Below, one piece after another: positions 25,516 to 37,139 of a stretch of 64,000 nt of DNA (its first letter is position 1; the number at the start of each line of letters is the position of its first letter). A program made the translations under genes and the position numbers. The stretch is from positions 1 to 64,000 of the forward strand of contig FTLJ01000533.1 in assembly GCA_900155495.1 (NCBI GenBank), given 5' to 3'. Origin of the DNA: Porogramme epimiltina. Its lineage: Eukaryota > Basidiomycota > Agaricomycetes > Polyporales > Polyporaceae. The notes under the pieces are model-generated. The model saw only the letters and a list, made by a program, of their open reading frames with translations. It was not told the origin of the DNA and did not search any database.

Positions 25516-27381
25516 ATGAATGTCGCTGGCTCCTCCACACAGCTGTCGGGCTCTTCGTCGCTGGATGATGTTCTCAACAGGATCACTACCTCCGACAATC
25601 TCTCATCCCTCAATGGCTTCCTCAAGTCTTTCACACCTAAAGAAAGTCGCGAGACCATCCTCTCGAGCACTCTGGGAAGCGGTCAGGACCCACTTGACGT
25701 GCTCGACCCACAGCGCAATACGCTTGGGTACCTCTACATTCTGTACGTCCTGTCTCGTACGTGCCTCGCCACTCCCACAAACCGTGCGCCACAGTTCCGC
25801 CCGATTGAACTCGAACACGACAACACCACCCACGCTCGCCGTCATCGAGACGTTCTGTCGTACATTTGACCCTGCCCAGGCGCGATGGGCCCCGGATCGT
25901 GGTACGTATATCTTCTCGCCTTGCGCGCAGCACAGCGCTGACGTACCTCAGTGACTATGCTTGCGAAGGGCATTCAACGTGCTTCGGAAGCGTCAAACAA
26001 CGTGAGTTATCTTACAGGTCGTTGGTCTATGTGCGGCGTTTGAGACGGTGGTTTCGGTGGAAGGCAGTGACGGTTGCGGCACCTACAGGGCTCTGATCTT
26101 CTGCCCTATACAGCCCAAGTATGCCCTCGCGCCTCTATCAGACCTCGTTAGACGATACCCTCCAAAACTTTCCTATCTCACGACACTCCATACTATCTTC
26201 GTAAGAGTGAGTACCGTATACGTATGAATCCTCGCAGAGTGCGCTGACTGGGCTGCCCAGCTTTGTGTAGCCACCGGCCATTTCACTGCCGCTCTGCCAG
26301 TGCTCTCAGAACCCATCACGCACGTTGAGATGAGCTTATCGGATCTCACCTATAACGACAACCTCATCTACCACTACTCCGGTGGTGTCGCCCTCGGCGC
26401 ACTAAAGCGATGGCGAGAAGCAGAGGACTACTTCGAGATCTGCGTCAGCGCCCCAGCGGTCGTCCCGGCTGCGATACAACTCGAGGCATACAAGAAGCTT
26501 GTACTTGTACAGCTGATTCAATACGGAGAGGTATGTCTCATTGTCTTCCAGTACCGGAGCCGCTTTCTGACTTGCTTGTATGCGGCCTAGACCGTCCCTC
26601 TACCCAAGTACGCGCTCCCTGCGATACAGAGGCTGTTCAAGAACACACCGTACAACAACTTCCTCAAGAACTACCCATCTTCCTTGTCCGGCCTTCGCGC
26701 TTTCGTCGCGAAGGAGAACGAGCTCCTCCAACAGGTTAGTCCATACCGCAGCATCCAACCCGTGATTATCGTAGCTGAAGGGTATTCCAGGAACATAATC
26801 TCGGCCTCATCAACCAGGCGATCGAGCGGGCACCCGTGTGGCTTGTCAAAAAGCTCACCGCGACGTACCTCACGCTCGGCCTCAGCGACATTGGGAAGCA
26901 AGTCGGGATCGATAGTGCAGAGGAGGTTCGGGAGATTATTATTTCTATGGTGCGCGTCATCTCTATACCCCCCACGACCCTGTGCTATCTACCTTCGCTC
27001 TTCTGCCTCAACGTGGCTCTGACGTATTACGTGTTTGCAGATCGACTCTGGCGAGATCAATGGGAGCATCTCCGCGGACGACACGGTGACATTCTCGGAC
27101 CCTGTCCCTCAGTTCACCAAGGACGAGCTGGATACGATGCTCGTCACCGCACAGGCGAACAGCCTCACGCTTCTCGATACGGAGCGTACGCTCAACGCGA
27201 GCAAGGAATATTTGACGAAGGTACGCGTGGAGGATCGCCTCGTCCGTTGAGCAGATGCTAACTCACGTGAATGTAGGTGATGAAGCACAAGGACGACGCG
27301 AGCTGGGGCGCGGATGAAGACATGTTCTTGCCATCCCTAGGGCAGGGAGGGCCGTGGACGGAGGACAGCATGTTCGGGTAG
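25516..27381 (+). CDS. CSN3: COP9 signalosome complex subunit 3
   Basis: Subunit of the COP9 signalosome, which removes Nedd8 from cullins and so controls SCF-type ubiquitin ligases. The start at 25516 gives MNVAGSSTQLSGSSSLDDVL. Helical-repeat exons follow: LAPLSDLVRRYPPKLSYLTT, HFTAALPVLSEPITHVE, NDNLIYHYSGGVALGALKRW and EAEDYFEICVSAPA. The C-terminal PCI winged helix is VWLVKKLTATYLTLGLSDIG, then EEVREIIISM and IDSGEINGSISADDTVTFSD, as in CSN3. The acidic/aromatic end DMFLPSLGQGGPWTEDSMFG is followed by TAG at 27379-27381. About seven introns. It looks intact. As an SCF regulator it shares the window with several F-box genes, which may be coincidence. Confidence 0.9.
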
Positions 27382-28418
27382 GAGCGTTCTTAGGACTGAA
27401 AACGAAACTAGTGAGCACGTTTGCTTGAGCTGTACATCGATGTAGCGATATTTGTACCATGATTGAATTGCTTTCGCGCTGTGTCGGGTTTGTTGACCAA
27501 TATGAGCAGCGTCGGGATTCGAACCCTTCCCTTGGATACTTAGCGGAGGGCCACGCCGCCACCAAGACCCAAAGTAAGCGCCCAGCGCCACATGGTCTGT
27601 GCGTGGGAATTAAAAACATAGCACGATATAAAATGCGGCCCCAACGAAAATTGCACCTTAAGATTCTTCCACGATCATAACCGCCTACGATGAGAACGCA
27701 AGCAGCGAGATGAGCACGACCGTCTTCGGATGGTCGGCGTTGACATCGCTCGTTCGGCTACATACCTTGTTACTTTCAAAGGGACGAGCCTTTTCCACAG
27801 CTGATGGCGTCACATGATTGTCTTCGAAGTCTTGTTATTATTACCTCTGCTCCTCATGTACCTCACTACATATCTTTAGATACACAAATACCATGGGCAC
27901 GTCTTTCTACGCACCGGTGTGTGGCTGTCTTCCTGTCTTACCTGCGTCTACGGTCCACGTGTACGCCCGGCTCCGTCATTGAAACTTTCCGGACGCCTGG
28001 ACGCCTTCTAGTGTCCGCGGTGATGACGGCCAATATGACAGCCATGTGCAGACAGCAATCACGCAACAGCCTCCTGTCTACCTGTGTCAGAACTCCTCGT
28101 TCGGCTACTGTCCCCACAACATTCAACGCACGGACTTTGCTTCGTCCGACGGCGTTGCGCTATGTCCGGAGTCTACTCCTTGTCATCTCCGTTCGTATCA
28201 GGGCCCTTCCGCAAGTGCAACGACTTCCAGAGCTAACTAGTTCACGTCTTCCCTCTTGACAGTGTTTACATGGCTAACTCATCTTCGACATCACAGAGAC
28301 GCACGCACGATTGGGCTCATGTCGTATTATGGTACGAATTGGCTCTCGTTATGAATATAAGGGCGCAGACTCCGGAATGTGCACCCTGTCCCAGGGAACC
28401 TATCAGGCCTCAACGATG
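27382..28418. other. intergenic region downstream of CSN3
   Basis: About 1 kb. It holds a truncated tRNA-like sequence on the minus strand (27505-27560). The rest, including the open frame 27804-28259, resembles nothing known. Confidence 0.5.
27505..27560 (-). pseudogene. truncated tRNA-like sequence (probable tRNA remnant)
   Basis: Read on the minus strand, GGCGGCG at the 5' end pairs over 7 bp (two G-U pairs) with CGCTGCT at the 3' end, like an acceptor stem. It is followed by a D-arm-like TGGCCCTCCGCTAAG and ends with a T-loop-type GGGTTCGAATCCC. The whole unit is only 56 nt: there is no room for an anticodon arm, the T-stem pairs over only about 3 bp, and no T-run follows. The 5' part recalls class II tRNAs (Leu/Ser). 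I read it as a deleted tRNA copy; no isotype can be assigned. Confidence 0.4.
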
Positions 28419-29134
28419 CAACACGCCCGGCTCCCCATCGAAATATGCGAACGTATCATCGACACTCTCAACGAACCGCGAAGTCCGGGACCGCGCCCTG
28501 TATCTACCCTCTAAGCATGCACCCTCACCTGCTCGACATGGTTACCCCGCTCACGTCTCAACCTCTACCACACAGTGGTTTTCAGCGACCCGGTGCAAAT
28601 TGATCTTTCTATTCGTACCTTACAGGTTCTCCCGTGGCTCGGAGCGTACGTCCGGGTGTTACGCATCGGCGGTCCATCCCGATATCTCCTTCGCCCAGGG
28701 GCTGCTCCTGCACCATATGCCACACGTCCAAGATTTAGTCTTCTCTGGGGACCTCAGTGATTACCCTCCACTCTATTACATCGCCATCACCAAGTTTCCC
28801 ATAACGACTTTGGAGCTCCGACCACCTCTCCTTAATCTTCGACTCCGAGGTCCCCCACCCGCAGCTCTAGCCCTCCCTCATCCGCCCTTGGAATCTCGTA
28901 TGTCTTACCTTGCCTCCGCCCTCCGCCTCATCTGGGCACTCCCAGATCTTCGTACCCTCGACTTCACGATTGCCGACTATATCCTCACGGAAGCGCAACA
29001 CCAGCAAATTGCTGTCATGTCAAGGCGGCCTCGATGCCAACGTCTTCATACGCTGAAGTTGGCGATCGTGAGTCCCAATGAGGCATGTACATTATTTCCC
29101 TTTCTACATCACCTCGTTGCCTTCGTAGATTGAC
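28419..29134 (+). pseudogene. F-box gene remnant with frameshifts
   Basis: Starts MQHARLPIEICERIIDTLNE, a typical basidiomycete F-box. The homologous reading then moves between frames: VRDRALYLPS in one, then ACTLTCSTWLPRSRLNLYHT with VVFSDPVQIDLSIRTL and LGAYVRVLRIGG in another (after an in-frame TAA at 28512-28514). A third runs from DISFAQGLLLHHMPHVQDLV through ITTLELRPPL and ALRLIWALPDLRTLDF to a stop near 29134. Intron splicing does not explain these shifts because protein similarity is continuous across them. A recently broken F-box gene is the best reading; a sequencing error at each site is possible but less likely. Confidence 0.6.
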
Positions 29135-29625
29135 CGCTACCTCTGCTGCAGCCCTCTTTTTGCCTGAATATCAATTCGGGTGACTGAACTCTCCTCCGCC
29201 CATCGGGGCACTGGGCACGTCAGTCGGACACCTCGAAAGCCAACCTCAACCCTTCCGGACGACTAGACAACTCATGTTACGAGGGTCGTTGGTCATGCCA
29301 TAGGAACCTGCATCCGGGACCCGAGTTTAATACAGGTCCGTTTCCAACACCAGTGCAGCGTATGACCGATGAGATTGAGCAGCTTCCACTGTACGCATAG
29401 GAGAGAACACATGATGTATATCGCAACTACCAGCAAGAACGTTTGTGAATACAGGACATGGACCAGAGTTAGGAAGATTGGACGTGGGCGAGTAGGAAAA
29501 AGGGATCATAGGAAAGCATACGAAGAACAGAAAGGTGATATGTATCAAAGAAATGTATGTCTGTGAACGTATTCAAAGGCTTTACTTTGTCCATCGCAGG
29601 ACGGACATCCAAGAGGGCAAGCGTA

Positions 29626-31996
29626 TCACGTATGCAGAATGTCCACCGAAACGATCTCGTCTCCGCGCACGTACCGGCGTACGCCGTACCATATGGTCTT
29701 CCAGCCAGGCATATGGGAGACTTCCAAGCCGTCATCCGCACGGCTCACGACCACGCTCGCGCGCGTACTCCGGTGAACGCCTCCACCCGTCCGACCGTCC
29801 GATCCTGACCAATGCCAGCTCCCCACCCCTTCTTCGGCTAACCAGAAGTCGACCAATGTGACGCCCGTGTCCCCCTCGACCGCGTACTACTTCAGCCCCC
29901 GGCTCAGTACGTCGTAATGTCACGGAAAGGGCTTGGCGGTCCCGCCGACTTGAGCCACAAAGGCATTCGCACCGAAACCGAAACCGCGAGATGCGAGACG
30001 CGACGCCTCCCACCCTGGGACCGTGTCGGGCGCACGTGAGACGGAAGGAGGAGGAGGAGAGCCTGCACACGCGTCGCGGGCTCGGGGTCCTCGAGAAAGA
30101 AGTGGGGCTCTTCGTCCGCGTTCGCGCCAAAGGTGGCGCCGTTGAGGGTGAAGTCCTGCACCATCCGGGCCAGGTCGCCGTTCCATGCAATGGAGACGCG
30201 GAGCCCGCTCTTGTGGCTCGACGGATAGATGGCCACGGAGCAGCTGCCGACCTGCGTTGAAACAGCCATCCCGCGTTTCGCCCGGACCTCGCCGCATGGC
30301 TCGATCTGGAGCGAATGCAGCGTTTCATGGGAGATATTGACGTGTACAGTGGCGATCCTACGATTTGAAATATGCGTGGTACGTGTACTTGAACTCGTGA
30401 ACAGTAATTCCGCCACCGGAACGTCGTAATATATGTATGATTGTTAGGTCGTGTGTGATATAACCCCCTTTCATGGGGATGTAATGGCCAGGAACCTGTC
30501 CAGGGAGAACACCAAGCCTGCGGTGTGTAAGGAGGAAACCATCGGTCCGTGCACGTGCTTCAAGCCTTGGTCCTTAAATAATAAAACGAGTCCATGCTTC
30601 AGCGCAATAATGCGCCACCGTTCGTCGCAGGAAGAAGCGACTTACGGTCCATAAGTCTCATAGGAGCTACGGGCACCCCAGAAAGTGGAAGCTGGGGTGG
30701 ACACCTTCTAATGAGCAGTGTGCGGCCGCCGTCGTATCCACTAGACTCACCGAGACACCTGAACTTTAGTATGTTCTTCGCATGTAACTGAGGGAACAGC
30801 CGTTGGAGCGTTTGTTGCCACCGGGCCAGCAATGTTTGCTCTGGGAACTCTATGGTGAAACAGCGTAGCCGACATTCGCTGGCGAGGGATAACATTCGTT
30901 CTTCTAGGTTTTGAGCCATCTCCGTGAGCCGGTCCCAGGGCTCCGAGTCCAAGCTGAACGCCGAAACGCATTCAAGGGTAAGGTCTTGAAGGGTCAATGC
31001 GGCGGGAGCCTCGTACAAGAAGCTTTCGATGGCAAGGAGTGCCGTCCCATCCGCTATCCTGGCGCCGCCGAAGACAAATGCAATCGTAGGAATTTGGCTG
31101 CACTTCGAGATGCATTGCATATGTGCAGGCATACCAGACCAACGGCGAAGTGATGTTATAAAGGAAATGTGTGCCAACATATCGTCGCGCCTATAGTTCG
31201 GGCCGCTAGGGCTCTCCAGGATGTATGCGATTTGACCCATGCAGAGTGATAGACGTCTTAAAGCCAGCAAGTTCACAGCGGGAAGGAGGCTGGGAAGAGA
31301 ATCCATCCGTGCCTAACGGCCGACCATGTAGTTGATTAGCTCGTCGTAATAAAGTGAGAATAAATGGAGCAGACTGACTGTGAGCTGTAGAACGTTCGCC
31401 TTCCGAGGAAATTGGCTTGCAGAGATCTGGATGTTAGGGGCCGCTTCGCTATGTGAGGTTATGGCACTGCAATCCAGATTTTGGAGCCGAGGAAAACAGG
31501 AAACAATTCTTGAGAGCTCTCTGACACTCAATTGCAGAGATCCGAGCTGGAGGCTTTCAATGCAAGAGTACCGAGCTAGGCACATGAGGGCTGTTGATCT
31601 GAATACCAAGAGTTCGTGCGCACTGTGTGCACCGAAGTACTGATGCCCTTGAAACCTCCATCGAATGAGATGGGGGAGATATGGCAGCAGAACGATGACG
31701 GCGACATCATGTACGGTTTGACTCGCCGTCGGGTTTGCCGTTGGTGTTGAACCGTGCACTACTGTCACAGAATGGACCCAGGATGGTATCTCCGGATAGC
31801 TTTTGAACAGACGGACAAGAGCTTCCGGGGACCTATGGCATTCTGAAGAGACCGCGACGCTGTAAAAGAGGTGGTAGCGACTTCGGGAGTTCCATGGGCG
31901 ACAGACGAGCACGCATGATCGGAGGGTCTCCACATCCCATGCGAGGAAGTCGATGATATGCTCCGCAACTTCAACGGGTACTCGGGGTCGATCCAT
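29626..31996 (-). pseudogene. F-box/propeller gene, array unit 1 (decayed C-terminal half)
   Basis: The 5' half is open. The ATG at 31996 gives MDRPRVPVEVAEHIIDFLAW, an F-box, then SRYHLFYSVAVSSECHRSP and LPYLPHLIRWRF. After a short intron comes ARMDSLPSLLPAVNLLALRR and a leucine-rich stretch ending NILKFRCL. The 3' half is damaged relative to units 2 and 3. A TAA (30642-30644) falls where they read RTARSSATSS, another stop follows FLAITSP near 30473, and about 70 residues corresponding to HELVVYKIPGGE onward are missing. AIYPSSHKSGLRV and NADEEPHFFLEDPEP survive, but the remainder switches frame. The F-box half could still make a truncated protein. An in-frame ATG at 32209 would add 71 residues not supported by units 2 and 3. 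Confidence 0.65.
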
Positions 31997-32424
31997 GCGG
32001 CCCGGGTTACTTTTGACGCCCTCAGGCTTGTAGAAGCCACACGCGATCGGTCCAAAAATGGAAGAGAGCAACTGTAGCAGGCCCATTTCTCGTGCTGTTG
32101 CGACCGAGGACACGGAGAACGTCGGCGTATACAGCTGCAGGAAGTCGCGGAACGAAGAAAAGCGCGAAGGGCGATTGCATCGATAAGGGAGGAGCTCATG
32201 ACGAGTCATGGCCCACGTGGGACAAGGGCAAGCCGGCGAGACGCACGGCGTTCTTCTGTGCGTCTGGAACTGCAGATGTTGGGGAGGTTATGTACAAACT
32301 ACCGAGCCACGACCTCATCAATACGATTCCGCGCGACCAACGGGTTTCGGCGCAACTACGCCGACAATGCCATTCGCACCAAGGACAGTCATATGCCTGC
32401 TAAAGTATACATAGTACGACATAC

Positions 32425-32862
32425 ACATCACCAGTGGAGGCGGTGGGTGGGGCACTGGTATCCCGTCAGGTTTTTGAACATATAATTCTGGTGATACTCC
32501 CCCCCGATTCTACTACGGGCCCGCCTTGACGATAAGTGTCACGACGCTCTGACCTGCAGTAAAGGGAGGGATCGTTTGGCATATGGAACATACCGCGCAC
32601 AGAGGCGGCGGGAGAGACGCACCTCTGGGGTCGAAGTGCTTCCTTTGCATTTCGGAGTCATCCGTGACGCGCATCGCGATCCCAAGCTGCTCAGGAGCGT
32701 TATTGAAGATAGCGGGGTGGCACTCCAAACAGAGCAGCGCGCGGAGGGGGCGAAAGGAATGAACCGCAAGAAAGTGGAGGGTACGCACGCCGGGTGCCGA
32801 GTCCCGACATCCTCGCCCTGCCTGTTCACCGTCGGGTCGTGCACACAGCTGAAGAACTTTGC
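32425..32862 (-). pseudogene. MsrA 3'-half fragment, array unit 1
   Basis: DNA similar to the last three exons of the intact MsrA gene at 41010-41889. The final exon keeps the equivalent of [20 protein letters not shown], read here as [20 protein letters not shown]. The preceding GPWWNAE has become GP, two TAG codons and NR (32510-32515). The upstream exons with the catalytic GCFWGTE are absent. It lies just upstream (5') of the unit-1 F-box gene and cannot encode an active reductase. Confidence 0.75.
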
Positions 32863-33049
32863 ATAGACCTTAAGCAGCTCGTTGTAGCAGATGACCTTTG
32901 CATATCTGACCTAGGCTCTGGCAGCCCTTCTCCCTGCGCAGCAGTCAACATTTGAAGACAACGCACTGGCAAGCCCTTCGCGCGAGACGGCGATCTCTGT
33001 GGCCTCTGTGCGTTTGTTGGCACAAAAGCGGATAGTAAGTAGCTGGCCT

Positions 33050-33600
33050 TCACGTTGGTGTATAGCGAGACAGCCGTCGTTAAGTGTGAGGAGAAGTGCG
33101 TGAGGAATGCATGGTCTCGTTGCAGAGAGAGAAGGAGGCAGACCCGAAGAGAGCTGGCCGCGAGACGCTGAAGGGCGCCCCGCCTCCCAACTTTTGCCAC
33201 CCCTTCTACGCACATGGACCGACTCGGAGTCCTCTCCGAGCTCCACATAATCTTCATGTTTCCCCCTTCGGTATGGTGTGTCTATGTCCACCTTAGCTCT
33301 TTTCTCGTCCTACAGGCTCTCGACAGTCTTGTGCAGAACTCTGCCCGACCCGACATCTCTACAGCGATTCACTCTACTTAGATGCTTCAACAAGTCTTTA
33401 CAGAAAACAGAAGATGAAGGGAACGGAACCGCCTCTTCTTCAATGACACTAGATACAACCACTGAAAGCTGTTCTGGATGTCAGGTTATCTCTTGGGGAG
33501 TAAGACTTGTCGCACTTCGCGCTCAGGAACGACGCTAATCGATTTTCAAGACATGTTCCCCGTTCTGCAGCCAGCATACGAGCAGGAGTGCGGTAGGCAG
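33050..33600. repeat. array flank repeat, copy 1
   Basis: Non-coding flank similar to 37140-37690. Shared stretches include the one around 33096-33130 (AGGAATGCATG then TCGTTGCAG) and the end GGAACGACGCTAATCGATTT near 33529, which matches GGAATGATGCCCATCGACTT near 37623. It marks the right end of a duplicated unit of about 4.1 kb. Neither copy shows a convincing gene. Confidence 0.6.
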
Positions 33601-33674
33601 GAATAAGCCACCGTGCTATAACATATGGCATGGGAAGGTCACCTTTCGCCATAGCAGGACGGCCGCCCAAGAGG

Positions 33675-36144
33675 TCAAGCGCATCCTGTATAGGGAACCT
33701 CCAACGGGAAGATCTGCTTGCCTCCACGCACATACCACATCGTCTTCCCGTCAGGCGCGAATAACACGTGGGAGATTTCCAAGCCGTCCTCCGCACGGCT
33801 CGCGACCACGCTCACTCCCGTCCTCCCGTCAAACACCTCCACCCGTCCGTCAGACCATCCGATCCCGACAAGCACCGGCTTATTGCCTTCATCCGCGAGC
33901 CAGAAGTCGGATGTTGTGATGCCCGGGTCCGCCTCAGCCATGTACCATATCAGCTCCCTGCTGGACGCGTCGTAACGCCAGGGAAAGGGTTCGACAGCCC
34001 TACCATACACTGCAAGAGCATCCATGGTCGAGCCGGAGTCGAGACACGAGACACTTGACTCCCTAATAGTGCATCTAACGGAGGTGAGGCGGAGGCGAGA
34101 GGAGAGTTTGCACGCGAGAACGCCGTCCTCGAGGAAGAAGTGGGCCTCTTCGTCTGCGCTCGCGCTGAAGGAAATGCCATTGAAGCAGAGGTGGTGCACC
34201 GCCCGGACGAGGTCGCCGCTCCGAGTATTGAAGATGCGAAGCCCGCTCTTGTGGCTCGATGGGTACATTGACACGAGCCAGGCGCCGTCCCGCGAAAAGG
34301 CTATCCTATGCTTCGTCCGAACATCGCTGAACGGCTCAATCTTAAGCAAGCGCAGTGATTTGTTGGGGATATTGCACGTGTAGCGTGCGTAGCTGATGGG
34401 GTCACGCCCACCTTCATAATCTGAGATTTGTAAAGGGAACGTGACGTGGCTGGAATCCTGGGACCATATGATTTCAAGTTCTGGTGAGAGATACACCTCG
34501 AAGTCGGAGACGCAACTGCGATCCCAGAACTCGGGATGTACATGGTGCGCATGCTTGAGTTTCTTATGAGCGACAGCTTCGCCTCCAGGTATTTTGTATA
34601 CAACTAGTTCATGGTGCGGATCGGAAGTCTGTCCAGATATAACGGCCAAAAGCTTGCTATCTGGGGAGAATGCCAGACCTGCTGTGGAGTCGTCAAAAGG
34701 GTTACACCATTGTCCGTACGCGTGTTGCAGATCTTGACTTCCGAATAGTAGAACGATTCCGCAATCCAGCCCTGTAGCGTGCCATTGTCCATCGGATGAA
34801 GTAGCACTTGACCTGGCAGTTCTGTGAGAAGAATCAACGGACCCGTGCCGGATGTCGTCATCGGATGCGGGATCTGGAGTACATATGTTCAGCTGAGTAG
34901 CAGTGCACGACTGTGACCCCCTCCCTCCGACTCACCAGGGCACCTCAGCTTCAGCATGTTCTTCGCGTGCAATTGAGGAAACTGTCGTTGAAGCGTTCGC
35001 TGCCACCTCATCCAGGAGACCTGATCCGGGAGTTCTATGGTGAAACAGCGCAGCCGGGACTGGCTCACTAGATGAAGTATCAATTCTTCTAGTTGAAGGG
35101 GCTCCGATAGTCTTTTATCCAAGTTCAAGGCAGAGACGCATTCAAGGGCCACCTCCTGAAATGCCACTGTAGAGGTAATGTTGCGGAAGAAGCTTTGGAG
35201 GGACTGAAGACTTGTAGTATATCTTGTCCCGTCGTTGTCGAGAAATACGATTGTAGGAACATGGCTGCACTTCGAGATCCACTCCATAACTATAGGAGCA
35301 AATTAGTTTGCAGAAGAGCAAAATGGAAAGAAGTGCTGACACACCATCGGGATGATGCTCAAAGGAGACAGGGGCCGTATTTAGGCGGATGGACAGACGA
35401 CTCAAAGCTGTCAAGTTCACAATGGGCAGGACAGTGGGAAGGAATTCGAAGCATGCCTAACAGACGGACACGTAGAGGATCAGCTTGCCGCAATGTAGTG
35501 AGAATAGATAAATGGAACGGGCTGACCGTAAGCCGTTGAATGTTGACCTTCCGAGGAGATCCGCTTGCAGCGGCTTGTATATTGGGAGCTGCTCCGTCGT
35601 GCGTGGCTATGATAGTACTACAAGATAGATCTTGGAGTCGAGGAAAAGAAGAAACGATTCTTAAGAGCTCTCTGCTACCAAACTGCAGATTTCCAAGGTA
35701 AAGGCTTTCAATGCAGGAGTAACGGGCAAGGCACATGAGGGACGTTGATCTAAATCGAAATGGGCACCTGTGAATTGAATAGCGGGCCGTATTCTCTTCA
35801 AACCGCCATCGAGTGAGATGAGGGAGATAGGGTAACAGAACGATGACAGCGACTTCATGCAGGGTCTGGGCCATCACGTCGGTCCCTTGTTCTGGTCGAC
35901 GCCAGTACATCGTCACAGAATGAACCAAGGATGGTATCTCCGGACGACTTTGAAACAAACGGACGAGCGCATCCGGTGGCCGATGAGATTCTGGAGAAAC
36001 TGCGATGCTGTAGAAGAGGTGGTAGCGACTTCGTGGATTCCACGAGCGACAGGCGAGCGCGCATGATCGCAAGGTCTCCACATCCAGTGCGAGGAAGTTG
36101 ATGATGCGCTCCGCAACTTCAACGGGTACTCGGGGTCGATCCAT
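33675..36144 (-). CDS. F-box/leucine-rich/WD-propeller protein, array unit 2
   Basis: Likely substrate receptor of an SCF ubiquitin ligase (inference from the F-box). Exon 1 starts MDRPRVPVEVAERIINFLAL and ends NIQRLT. An intron of about 80 nt (gtcagc...ctgttag, CTGAT branch) leads to ACFEFLPTVLPIVNLTALSR. A second intron joins HHPDG to VMEWISKCSHVPTIVFL, with the leucine-rich LQLEELILHLVSQSRLRCFT. A third joins LRCP to DPASDDDIRHGSVDSS and the propeller: RSSATSSDGQWHATGLDCGI, AGLAFSPDSKLLAVISGQ, HELVVYKIPGGEAV, AFSRDGAWLVSMYPSSHKSG, LRIFNTRSGDLVRAV, GWSDGRVEVFDGRTGVSVVA and HVLFAPDGKTMWYVRGGKQI. All joins keep frame. About 740 residues. The propeller is WD-like but lacks strict WD dipeptides. 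Confidence 0.75.
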
Positions 36145-36527
36145 GCGGTTACTCTTGACGCCCTCGTGGAGGCCACGCGAGATATTGGTCTAGAAATCGA
36201 AGTGAGCAACTTCAGCACGTGCATTCTTCGCAATGTCGACACTCACGCGGCAAACGAGGCAACCGAGGACACGAAGAACGCCGGCTTGTACGGCTGCAGC
36301 AGGCGGGGGAACGTTGAAAAGTACGAAGGACTGTTATATCGATAAGGGAGGAACTTATGACATGGCGCACGTGGGGCAAGGGCATCTTCCGGGGACATGC
36401 ATGTCATTTTTCTGCGCGTCTGTGATTCCAGATGCCGGGGAAACTACCATCAACACCTAAGTACATTGACAATGTGATTCGTACCACGGGCAATCGTACA
36501 CCTGCTGGAATATACATCGCGCGACAC

Positions 36528-36961
36528 ACGTATCACCAGTGGAGGCCTCGGAGGGCGGGACGCTGGTACCCTGTCGGGTTCTTGAACAAATACTTTTGGT
36601 GGTACTCCTCCGCGTTTCCACCACGGGCCAGCCTCAACCATGAGCGTAACGATCTTATGACCCGCAACCTGGAGCGGATATTTGGCATATGTGGCGTATG
36701 GAACGCAGTGAAGCAATAGCGACATACATTTGGGGTCAAAGTGATTCTTTTGCACCTCCTCCGTGACGCGCTTCGCGATCTCGAGCGGCTCGGGAGTGTT
36801 GTTGGAGATGGCGAGGTGGCACCCTAAACAAAGCAGAGCGCGGAGGGGACGAGGAGGGTAAGCCGCGAGAACGTGGGGGGTACACACGGGTGCCGATGTC
36901 CTCGCTATAGTTACCTGTCCACTGCCGTCGGGTGGTACGCGCGGTTGAAGAACTCTGCACG
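36528..36961 (-). pseudogene. MsrA 3'-half fragment, array unit 2
   Basis: Copy of the last three MsrA exons: [20 protein letters not shown], then HKIVTLMVEAGPWW. An inserted base (near 36614, where the intact gene reads TGGAACGCAG) shifts the frame, so [11 protein letters not shown] is read as KRGGVPPKVFV. The catalytic-cysteine exon is missing. It sits immediately upstream of the unit-2 F-box gene, as in unit 1, and is non-functional as a reductase. Confidence 0.8.
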
Positions 36962-37139
36962 GAACCCAAGCCGCTCTTCGTGGTGGACGATGTTTGCACA
37001 TCAGACCTAGACTTCAATCCTCTTCCCTACGCCGTAGTCGACATCCAAATACTACCGACCGACGAGCTCTTTGCGGTCGTGTTGAGCACGGCGATCTCCG
37101 TGGCCTCCGTGCATTTGTTGGCACAAAAGTAGACGGTAT

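Noticed and set aside
27804..28259. 151-residue open frame upstream of the F-box remnant
   Set aside because: No motif, no splice pattern and no continuity with the F-box remnant.
36932..37132. Plus-strand frame beginning MVRAVEELC in the array flank
   Set aside because: Its first part is the antisense of an MsrA exon, and the corresponding copy at 32826-33050 has stops. No conserved coding signal.
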